Source: Granulibacter bethesdensis
Lineage (GTDB): Bacteria; Pseudomonadota; Alphaproteobacteria; Acetobacterales; Acetobacteraceae
Direction of reading: 5' to 3'
DNA: 64,000 bases
Assembly (NCBI RefSeq): GCF_001889525.1
Contig: NZ_CP018192.1
Location: 1,561,493 to 1,625,492 of the forward strand
Made by a program: the position numbers and the translations under genes. Each line of letters opens with the position of its first letter. Within the stretch, counting starts at the first letter, position 1. Shown here in pieces: positions 1-10,500 of this stretch. A model generated the notes under the pieces. That model searched no databases. It saw nothing but the letters and a program-made list of their open reading frames with translations, and was not told the DNA's origin.

Positions 1-629
1 TGACCGATCATGGTTACGTGCCCCCCACACTGGAGCGGTTCATCCCATCCCTGACGGGCCATCCCTATGTAACCTTTGCGATCTATGCGCTGATTCTGGA
101 TTGTGCCGATTACTGGCGACATCGGCTTAGTCATCAGTTCCGCTGGTGGTGGGCGCTTCATTCTTTGCATCATGCCCAGCGACAGATGACCTTCTGGTCC
201 GATGACCGTAATCATCTGCTGGATGATTTCATCTCCGCACTCTGGTTTGGAGCCATCGCACTGATGATCGGCGTGCCGCCCCTTCAGTTTCCACTGCTGG
301 TGCTGCTGCTTCGCCTGATCGAGAGTTTAGCGCATGCCAATGCACGGATCAGCTTCGGTCGCATCGGGGATAGGCTGCTGATCTCACCGCGCTTTCATCG
401 TGCCCATCACGGGATTCTCGCCGCGGGACAAAGAAGCTGCAATTATGGGGCGGTTTTTCCCTACTGGGACATGCTGTTCGGTACAGCGGATTTCAGCCGC
501 GTCTACGTGCTTACCGGCGATCCATCCGGTGAGGAGGCATTGCATACTGGCACCTATGTTCAGCAGCAAATGGCTGGATTACGTCGCTTCATCGGCTCCC
601 TGCGAAAGAAAAAGCCCCAACCTTCCTGA
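1..629 (+). CDS. Fatty acid hydroxylase / sterol desaturase family protein (5' end outside window)
   Basis: Membrane di-iron hydroxylase of the fatty acid hydroxylase superfamily (PF04116-type), which oxidises lipid or sterol substrates in the inner membrane. The family's histidine clusters are visible. Counting from the GTG at position 18, HRLSH lies at residues 35-39, HSLHH at 48-52 and HRAHH at 127-131, with hydrophobic segments around residues 17-30 and 74-100 between them. The frame stays open upstream of the GTG to the window edge and the family normally carries more N-terminal membrane segments, so I treat the gene as starting before position 1. The C-terminus is basic (RKKKPQ). The family is secure; the substrate cannot be told from sequence. 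Confidence 0.85.
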   Translation, partial: TDHGYVPPTLERFIPSLTGHPYVTFAIYALILDCADYWRHRLSHQFRWWWALHSLHHAQRQMTFWSDDRNHLLDDFISALWFGAIALMIGVPPLQFPLLVLLLRLIESLAHANARISFGRIGDRLLISPRFHRAHHGILAAGQRSCNYGAVFPYWDMLFGTADFSRVYVLTGDPSGEEALHTGTYVQQQMAGLRRFIGSLRKKKPQPS

Positions 630-675
630 GCATTTTGTTCATCAGGAAAAGCGGGCGGCCCTGACAAGACCGCCC
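625..675. terminator. Possible shared terminator between convergent genes
   Basis: Two short inverted repeats lie between the convergent genes ending at 629 and 684: CCTGA/TCAGG (625-629 with 641-645) and GGGCGG/CCGCCC (653-658 with 670-675). Read on the minus strand, the second hairpin is soon followed by a four-T stretch. The stems are short, so this is only a plausible terminator. Confidence 0.35.
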
Positions 676-683
676 TGTCCCAG

Positions 684-1157
684 TTATTTCGCCTTTTTGG
701 CAATACCAGCCAGACCACCTTCATAAATACCAGCGATCACCTTGGCTGCTTCCGCATCCGATGCACCCTTGGCATCGAAATGCCCGACCCATGCCACTTC
801 CGAGCCACCCTTGGCAGGAGTTACGCTGATGGTGGATTTGTAATTAGCCACCGGCAGCGGGCTTTCCTGAATCGTGTAGGTGTAGGATTTTTTTGCATCA
901 TTGCGGTCAACCTGCTGCTCCACGATGGTTCCACCACCTTTCAGCGACAAGGTACGCTGCTCAGCACCAGCCACATCGACCAGCTCGCATTTGGTCACGG
1001 CCGGATGCCATGTGGCGATGCCACAGAATTTGCCGATCGTGCTCCATACTTTTGCGGGTGACGCGGCAATATGGACCGACTTGGTAACATCCACGGCCAA
1101 AGCCGGGGTGGCAATAAGGGAGGCCAGCACAGCAGGCACCACGACATGCTTTAACAT
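684..1157 (-). CDS. Secreted SRPBCC (polyketide cyclase/dehydrase-like) family protein
   Basis: A 157-aa protein with a clear Sec signal peptide (residues 1-21, cleavage after ALA) and a START/Bet v1-like SRPBCC domain. Typical features are the early stretch of the form 'VHIAASPAKVWSTIGKF', the WHP that follows, a central block of paired beta strands and a long C-terminal helix (residues about 130-157, rich in Ala and Lys). Family members bind hydrophobic ligands in a central cavity; most are cytoplasmic, so a periplasmic copy is somewhat unusual. The start is supported by a strong ribosome-binding site (GGAGG, about 7 bases upstream). It is transcribed alone, convergent with the hydroxylase gene. 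The ligand is unknown. Confidence 0.8.
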   Translation of the reverse strand: MLKHVVVPAVLASLIATPALAVDVTKSVHIAASPAKVWSTIGKFCGIATWHPAVTKCELVDVAGAEQRTLSLKGGGTIVEQQVDRNDAKKSYTYTIQESPLPVANYKSTISVTPAKGGSEVAWVGHFDAKGASDAEAAKVIAGIYEGGLAGIAKKAK

Positions 1158-1420
1158 TCAACGTCCTCCAGACATTTTTTTGACCTCGACCGGAACGGTC
1201 ATGGCGCAACCCTTCTGGGCTGACTTGGTGGTAGCATGGACCGTATCATTACGGTTTCAAAGTGTAAAAATCGTGCCATTTATAAAGCCTGCCGGAGAGT
1301 CATTGAAGCCCCGCCATCCTGATGAGCCTGACTAGGCGACTTAAAAAATAAAACTTTCAGATCACTGAGCACTGGCGCTTCTTATATTAAGAAGAAAATT
1401 AAAATAACTATGCACCCAAT
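1158..1420. other. Intergenic region, upstream of the SRPBCC gene
   Basis: About 260 bases with no convincing gene. It must contain the promoter of the minus-strand SRPBCC gene. The part nearest 1380-1420 is AT-rich. I see no repeat or RNA gene. Confidence 0.5.
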
Positions 1421-1424
1421 AAAA

Positions 1425-1450
1425 AAACCCGCCAAAAAATTGACGGGTTT
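1425..1450 (-). terminator. Rho-independent terminator of the giant repeat gene
   Basis: An inverted repeat AAACCCGCCA / TGACGGGTTT (1425-1434 with 1441-1450, one mismatch) around a loop of seven bases. On the minus strand it is followed directly by a run of T residues (the A run at 1421-1427 on the plus strand). It lies just past the stop of the giant gene at 1512. Confidence 0.8.
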
Positions 1451-1463
1451 ATCAGAGTTCAGT

Positions 1464-1485
1464 GGGCTGATCATTAGATCAGCCC
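1464..1485 (-). terminator. Second hairpin between the giant gene and its terminator
   Basis: A perfect nine-base-pair stem GGGCTGATC / GATCAGCCC with a four-base loop, between the stop codon at 1512 and the T-tailed hairpin at 1425-1450. It has no T run of its own and probably acts as a 3'-end stabiliser or first half of a tandem terminator. Confidence 0.55.
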
Positions 1486-1511
1486 TAGTAATTAACCTTA
1501 TGCCACAAGCA

Positions 1512-4500
1512 TCAGGCACTCAGAGCAAGCCTCTTCATCTCTTGATAAGCTTCATGCTCCATCAGCCGCATGCGAATGGTTTCTAGTTGTCTTCCATCTT
1601 CTACACGTGTTGCGCAGTAGCGTGCAGCAGCCACACCGTTCCGCTTCCTTCCACGAGCTTTCACCTTCGCAGCACCTTTTCCAGTATAAGTATGTGCATT
1701 GTGGAACATGTTCCGGTTGTTGTCCTCCACATAGCTTTCAGACGCAGCCCCCTCGGCAAACACCACATCATGCGTATCCAGCTCGATATGCACGTAGCTC
1801 ACTGTCTCCACATGCTGTTCCTGAACGATGGAAACACCGTTCACCAGACGACCGGCCGGAACCAGAACGCCATCGATGAACATCGCATGGAGCGGGGAGA
1901 CCTGCAGATCCCGCTTCGGCAGAACCCCGTCCAAAGCCCCCTGACGGATACGAACCGGCAGCACATCACGACGACCCTGGATAAAGCGACCATTGTAGCT
2001 CCGACGGCCCAGCCAGCGGATCGGACGAACTGCCTCACCCGCTGTGATCACATTATCCCCGATCTTCAGATCCTCAACAGGAACCTCACCACGATCCGTC
2101 AGGATCAGCGTGCCATGCACATAGCAAGGTGTGCCGTCATCATAGACTGTCACGCCGTTGCCGCTGGACGCCTGACGCATCTTGTAGTTCTGATCATGCG
2201 CGCTCGGGTCAAGCCTGATCGAGTAATACTGGGTCTTTGTCCCGTCACTGGCCACATGAGACAGTATCAGGGCAGTGCCCACCACATCCACCACGTCGGA
2301 AGCCTGATAGGCCAATCCGGCCAGAGTGATGGATTCACCGTTACCAAAATCGGAAACGGTCGCGGCCAATGCCGTGCCTGGCGTGCTGATGATAATGTTA
2401 CCAGATCCGACACCCGCAGAACTCGTGCCACCCAACGTAATCGTGTTGGAGGAATCCAGCGTCTGAGAGACCGTCAATGTCCCGGTCGTCTGCATCAGGA
2501 TATTCGTGTTGGTCAGCGTATCCCCCAACACCCATCCATCACCCTTCACGTTGATCGTCTGGAAGCCGGTATATTTTGCTCCAAACCCACTCAACGTGGT
2601 ACCCGCACCATCAAGCTCAAGCACGTTTCCTGAACCAGCAGCGACAACATTTCCAGCAATGGAACTACCGCTCGTCATCGCCAACCGGCTGTTGCCAGCA
2701 CCAAAGTTAATCGCCGTACGGGTCACACCGGCTACAACCTGAGCAGCAACCGAACCTGTATTAATGACCGTTCCGCCAGCGGCAAGTGCAATAGCCTGAC
2801 CAAATGCACCAGCAGCACTTATGATGCCACTATTCAAAACAGTTGCAATACCGCTCGCAGAAACACCATTTGAATAAGCATAATCAGACCTCAACAATCC
2901 AGCATTATTGAACGTGCCGGAGACCATTTGGATTGCCGTATTACTTGTTTGATTAGCTATAATTGTTCCATTGTTTGCTATGGAAGCATTTATGCCTGCA
3001 GTAACAATAATGGCATTTGCTCCACTACCCTGAATCAGGCCAATATTGTTGAGGGTAGAGGAAGCACCCAATGCTATAAGTGCACCCTGCGACTGCGCTC
3101 CCAATATTTGACCAATATTAACAATATTTACAGAACTGCCCCTGGAAACAATAGCAGGAGATAAGAATGTTCTATTATCAATATAAGCTCCAGCAGCGTT
3201 CGTCAGAGCAGCACCGGAGGTCATCGTAACAACGCCGGTTAATGTTCCTGTGTTATTAATAGTGCCACTGTTGGTAAGAATATTAGAGGAGACAATCGCA
3301 TTACTCCCTGTGAACGACCACGTAGCTCCGGCATCGACAGTAGCGTTCTGGAAGCCGAGATATTGCGTGCCGATACCACTGATCGTGCCGGCGGAGGCTC
3401 CGGAAAGCAATTCAAGTGTATTCGTTCCGGCACTATTGGCCGTGACACTTCCCGTGATCTGGGAGCTGACACCCAGCTTAAGCAGGTTGGCGCCGCTACC
3501 TTGCAGGGCAATAGCAGGCCCGGAAGAACCTATGACAGTACCGTAATTGGCAACCGTACCAGCCAAAACAGAGACGATACCGGTGCTGCCACCAGAGATG
3601 TATCCACCCACCTGGTTGGTGATGTTGGCATTTCCGGCCGCACTGATACCGAAAACGCCACCCTTGATGGTACCGCCGCTGTTCAGAATGCTCTGCGCAA
3701 GGGTCGTTCCGGTGAACTGAACCCCGATTGAATTACCGACAATGATCGCAGAAGCCCCCACATTCTGGATAGACCCTGCTCCCATCACAACGCCGGTGCT
3801 GGCGCTGGTAATCAACCCCGAGTTAGTCAGCAGATTGGAGGCATCAACATTCTGGAAGACTACGCCTTTGCCATTGCTACTACCAATGGCATTAAGTGTG
3901 CCGGCATTTACAACCGTGCCTGTATTCATACCTAGGCCAGCCCAGCTGCCCTGGATGGTGGCACCTGAACTGTTCGAGACATAATTGGCAGCCCCCGAAG
4001 TATCGAGGAAGGCACCAGCAGCTCCTAGAGTTCCAGTATTTAATGAAATAATGGTACCAGAGTTGTATAGGGTTGCAAGATTATAAGTATGAAGCGCATC
4101 GCTATTAGCCCGCAACAGGCCGGAATTATTTACGACATTTGTATTACCTTGAAGTATAATACCCCATCCAGCTCCATTAGACTGAATTGTTCCTCCTGCA
4201 TTATTGATAAGGTTAACACCACCATTATTGATAGTGACGAAACCATCAATAAGGCCACTGTTATTGATGTTGGCTCCGGACGCCCCAGTAATAGCCTGAA
4301 CAGAACCCGAAATTGTCCCACCTGCCAGGTTCGTAACAATCAGACTTCCAGCAGCGCTAATACCGATATTACCACCCGTAATGGAACCGCTGTTATTAAC
4401 CACACCCGTTCCAGAGGCGCTAACGAAAGCAATACCAACAGTGGAACCACTAAGAACAGCACTAGCGGCATTCGCAATACTGCCACCACCCATCCAAACG

Positions 4501-7500
4501 GCACTATTACTACTAGTAATACGTCCTGCATTATTCAGAAGATTAGAATTATCAGCAGAGAAAATACTTACGCCCATACCATACTGGGCATTGCTGGCAT
4601 TAATCGAACCAGCATTGGAGACAGTACCAGAATACATTCCAATACCGTAATTGCCACCCTCAACCAAACCTGTAGCGCTGTTAGTTGCAAAGTTTCCGGT
4701 GCCATTCATATACACACCACTGAATGAACCACCGTTTGAAGAGATTCTACCAGTGTTTTGTAGTGTATTGCCACCACCAGAGCCGAGATTAGCACCATCA
4801 GTAAAGGCTATGATAGTGCCGTTATTAACAAGAACATTTCCAGTTCCAGCGGCAGTAATACCAAAAGTACCTCCAGTGGTAACAGAGGACTGGATCAAAC
4901 CTCCGGCAGCGTTGGTAATATGGCCATTACCAGAGAGAGAAATAGCCTTATATGAGGTAATATTTCCACTATTAATAACAGTAGCACCAGTGCCATTTGA
5001 TTGGATGGCAGCATACTGAGTGCCTGTATTATTAATAGAGGAAGTTATAGCATTTTGAATAACACCACTACCTACAATAATAATACCATTTGTAGCGGCC
5101 AGTGTACCTGTATTGGTCAGGTTTCCATTATTAGTGAAGGAAGTGAAATTAGTGTTATTCCCAGACATGGTCCATGTTGCATTGGTATCCACGATACCTG
5201 TCTGAAAACCTGCAATTTGAGAACCACTGATTGAACCAGCCGACGATCCTGCCAGCAATTCAAGAGTATTATTACCTGCGATATTCGCTGTAGCAACACC
5301 TGATATCTGAGCAGCAACACCCAACTGCAACAGATTGGAACCATTACCATTCATGGCAATGGCCGTGCCAGACGAACCTATAATAATCCCGTTACTGTTA
5401 ATAGTTGCCGGCTGTTGGGCAATGATACCAATACTACCAGAGATGTACCCGCTCAGCTGGTTTGTAACGTTAAGGGCACCCGCTGCGCTAATACCGTATG
5501 TGCCACCTCTAATAGTGCCAGTATTTAGGACAGTGCCCGCAGCGGCAGACGAGGTAAATAGGATACCATATGCCGCACCGCTGATCAGTGCTGAAGCAGC
5601 TGTATTTTGAACAGTTCCTGCGGCCATTAAAACAGCCGTGCTATTGCTGCTGATGGCACCTGTATTGACCAAGAGATTACCGGCACTGGCAAGAGAGAAG
5701 GCTACACCTCTACCAGCACCAGAATCGCTTGCCATAATTGTCCCGGCATTATTTATGATGCCGGCATCCATGCCTAGGCCGAACCCTCCACCTAAAACAC
5801 GCCCGGTATTCGAAATACTATTTCCGCTACCATGCAGAAATGCACCGCTGTAAAAACCTCCAGTCGTCTCCAATGTTCCTGTATTGATTAGAGTGCTGTT
5901 AGCACCAAGATTGACCGCATCAGATACGCCTTTGATCAGGCCTGCATTCTGAACATAGTTATTTGTACCGTTAATAACGATAACATAAGCACTACCATTT
6001 GAAACTATTTGAGCGTTAGCATTATTGGTAATAGTGCCAGACGAAAGTAAGGTAATAGCACCTACGGCTCCATTCCCTGTCGCCAGAATGGTACCACTAT
6101 TATTAATAACGCCGCCGCTGTTACTAGCAGTAATAACATATTGCGAAGTACCAATATTACTTATTGTAGCGCCAGTTGCATTTGTTAGAGAAGCCGTACT
6201 GGTATTTAAAATAATTCCCTGAGCAGCTGACAGGCTGCCTTGGTTGGTCAGTCTGCCATTGTTCACAAGTGAAGTGAAATTGCCGTTACCAGAAATTGTC
6301 CAGACTGCACCCCCATCAATAGAACCTGTCTGGAATCCAACAAAATTAGATCCATTGATCGTTCCTGCAGATGCTCCTGAAAGCAGTTCAAGAGTATTGG
6401 TTCCAGAACTGTTAGCTGTGGCTATGCCATTAATCTGGGATCTTGCTCCCAATTGCAGAAGATTGATGCCTGCACCGCCCATCGCGATAGCTGTAGCACC
6501 AGCGGGAGTGACCGTCCCATAATTAGTAATTGTATTATTGCTGCCAGCTCCAACAATAGTACCAATCACTGAACCAGAGTTAATCAAAAGGCCGTTGTTG
6601 GAAAGTGTTACCACACCCGACAAAGTACCAACGGTAGTATTATTGATGGTTCCACTGTTATTAAATGCACCTGCGTTTGTAAGCAGACCACTGTTTGTAA
6701 CAGTATAGCCTGCAGCTATACTATTGCTGCCTGAAAGGGACCAGCTTGCCCCCGATCCAACCGTAATGTTCTGGAAATTAATATAACTTGTTCCAATGCC
6801 ACTGATCACACCGGCATTAGAAGATGACAGAAGAGATAAAGTGTTCTGAGCTGTAGTCCCACCTGTTACCAGCCCTGTGAACTGAGCACCTGCAAGCAAT
6901 TGGAGTAAATTCTGCCCATTGCCACCGAAAATAACAGCCGTGCCGCCTGCACCTCCTATACTACCAGCATTGGTAATAGTCCCTCCAGACTGCAGATTGA
7001 TGGCAGCACCAGATGCAGAAGTAGAGTTACCTGAAATGGAGGCATTGGCATCATTAACAATAGTTGCCGCAGCCCCAGTTGCATATATACCGATCAGACT
7101 ACCAGAAAGAACCGCCCCGCTGACGTTGGAGACATACCCACCGTTCAGCAGCCCGATGCCATAGCTAGTGACACCGCTAATAGCGCCAATGTTTGTGACT
7201 GTACCAACACTACCGCTGATAATAATCCCGCTATCATCACCAGTCACACCCCCAGTATTGATAATCGTCCCACCAGCCTGGAATGAAATACCATATCCAG
7301 CAGTTGTTCCAGAACGGTGACCAATCAAAGTGCCTGCATTAGAAACAGAACTTGCCTGACCACTAATTGCAGCACCATTCGAATTAATAATGGCACTTGA
7401 AACAGCATTAGTAATGGAGCCAGTACCAACAAAAGAAATACCACCATAAATAGCAGAAGAATTTTCTATAAAACCACTGTTAATGATGCTGCCAGTGCTT

Positions 7501-10500
7501 ACAAGCATGCTGCGGTTAACAAGTGTTCCCATAACATTCAAAGTCAACCCGGGAACAAAAGAATTTGTACCACTCATGACCCATTTGGCATTCTGGTCAA
7601 TCTGAGTGTTAATACCGACGTATTGGGTACCTATTCCACTAATCGTGCCAGTCGTAGATCCAGAAGCGAGTTCCAGATAATTGAGTGTACCTTGAGCAGT
7701 GACAGTACCACTCACGACAGCAGTTGGAACCAAAATCAAGCGATTGGCACTGACATTCATCGATACAACTGTGCCAGTGCTGTCAGGACTTAAGGTCCCA
7801 ACATTAGACAACGTACTTGAAAATCCTAAATTGACCTTACCAGTAAATGTACCAGTGTTAGTCAATGACGCCGAATTTGCAGAAAATGTTACGGTACTGT
7901 CTATTGAATTAGATCCTGTCAAATTCCAGTTTGCACCGCTTGCGGCAGTAATCTGGTTAAATCCGACAATTGTTGACCCAATTCCAGAGATGGTAGGTAG
8001 GTTACCGGCCTGGCCACCAATCATATTAAGGCGATTAAGACCGCCAGTAGCAATAATAGAGCCGACAATACCTACACTGTTATTGAGGTTCAATATGTTG
8101 GTACCGGTCCCGCCTAAATAGATGGCTGTGCCACCGGCATTAGAAATCAAACCGCTATTTGTGACAGTGCCACCCGAACCAAGGCTAACAGCAATTGTCC
8201 CAGTCTGGAGCACGGAGCCAGTGTTGAGCAGAACCGCATTTGTTCCACCCCCATTGATCTGCCCATTAATAGTGCCATCATTTGTAATGGTCCCATTTGA
8301 AACCAATGCAACATTACCAGCCAACTTTGCTGTAGATGCATTGCTCATGCTGCCAGCAATTGTCAAATTATTTGCAACGCTGATAGTGCCACTATTTATA
8401 AGAGAGGCAGATTGAGCAATCGTATTGGTCCCATTAATCGCCCAATTTGCACCGCTATCAATAGTAACAGACTGGAAGCCAATATATTGTGATGCAATCC
8501 CACTGATTACCCCGGTAGAAGCACCGGAAAGCAATTCGAGTGTGTTTGTACCAGCAGTATTGGCAGTAACATTGCCAGTAATCTGGGAGCTTACACCCAA
8601 CTGAACCAGGTTGGCCCCAGTGCCCTGCATCACAATGGCAGTACCAGAAGAACCAATGATAGTACCGCTGTTTACAATTGTTCCGGGAAGCGAGGAGACG
8701 ATGCCAGTGCTACCACCCGAAATATATCCACCTGCCTGGTTTGTAACGATAGCGCCTCCGGCTGCACTAATACCGAAAACCCCACCCTGGATGGTACCGC
8801 TGTTAAGTACAACACCTGATGCAGAAGCAGAGATAAACTCAACGCCGTAAGAATTACCACTGATAACCGCTGTAGATGCTGTATTCCTTAAAGTGCCACC
8901 ACCCATTACAACAGCTGTACTTTGGCTCGTAACAGTCCCCGTATTATTGACTGCTCCATTTGTACCAAAAACAACAAGACCTTTACCTGTAGAAGTAAGG
9001 GCTACAGAAACGAACCCGGCATTATCAATTGTGCCAGAGTCCATACCAAGGCCCCAGCCGCCGCCGATCACAGTACCACCAGCCGCATTGGAAATGTAAT
9101 TGCCGGTACCATGAAGGAAGGCACCACTGGTATAAGTTCCTGTAGTTTTCAGCAGCCCGGTATTGATAAGTGTACTGTGGCCAATACCAGTAGCAGCCAC
9201 GGTAGAAGCTAAATTGATGGCATCACTATTATTTAGGCCCTCGATAGTGCCATCGTTCTTGATATAGTTATCAGAACCATCAAATTGCACAGTATGCGTA
9301 TAGCCGGTGGTAATGTTTACCTGCACAATGCCACTGACATTGTTGATCAAAGTACCGCCGCCACTACTCAGGCTGATACCACCATTAATCATGCCAGTGT
9401 TAGAAATACTAGCACCTGCATTTCCAAAAATAGCACGTGAAGAGCTAGATATAGTGCCGCCAGTCTGATTAGTAACGATCAAGCTGCCTACAGCGCTAAT
9501 ACCGTAATTATTAGCTTGAATAATGCCACTGTTTACAACGGTCGCCGAGAGCGCAGACTGGATTCCATAACTTCCAGCCGATGAGATAACACCACCACTC
9601 AAGTTTGTAACAAGGACAGCTCCAGCTGCACTGATGCCGTAATTACCACTGAGAATGCTGCCACTGTTGGTAACAGTGCCAGTTACAATCGACGTAACAC
9701 CACCTGTTACTATCGATGAGCCAGTGAACAAAACCCCGTAAGCTGCACCACTGATCGTTGCAGCTGTCCCATTGTTCTGGACAGCACCTGTGCCTAATTG
9801 GACGCCTGTCCCGACGCTTGAAATCTTTCCCGTATTAACCAAGCTGTTGGTTACAGTAACGCTTCGAATTAGTGCACCAACTCCACTACTTACAGTAATG
9901 GTACCGGCATTACTAATCCCACCGCCATCCATACCAATGCCGATAGCACCACCTTGGATGTAACCACTATTCGAAGCAGTGTTTCCATAACCATCAAGAA
10001 AAGCACCATGATTTGCCAAGCCAGTGGTTATAATGGTTCCTGTATTAATAAGCGTGTTATTATTAGTAAGTGTTGTGGCGTTGTTCCCACCCAGATGTAC
10101 GCCATCATTAGCGCCCGTTATTCTGCCTGCATTAATGACTGTGTTATTGACGTAATTGGCCTGCACAGCCCAACCATTGTTGGACTGGATTAAAGCACCG
10201 GCACTGTTGATAACAACGCCGTTACCACTAAATAGAGTGACTCCATTACCTTGAATAGTACCAGAATTATCAATTGTACCAGTAGAACCACGGATAGCAT
10301 TATTATTAGTGCCTGAAATTGTTCCACCAGCTTGATTTGTAACAAAAATTGCGCCAGCGGCCATAATACCCTGACTGGCGCCAGAAATCTGACCACTGTT
10401 AGTAACAGAAATAGTACCAACAGAAGTGATACCTATATTACCGCCGAAAATCGTACCGGTATTGTTTACACTACCATTGCCAACAAGAGTAATTTGACCA

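Noticed and set aside
1421-1485. Attachment site or mobile-element end from the palindromes
   Set aside because: The two hairpins sit right after a stop codon and one ends in a T run, which is a terminator layout. No integrase or target duplication is seen.
1587-2633. Long plus-strand open frame opposite the giant gene
   Set aside because: It is antisense to the Hint domain and repeat region, has no domain and no ribosome site, and follows the codon phase of the real gene. The many other open frames opposite the repeats are the same.
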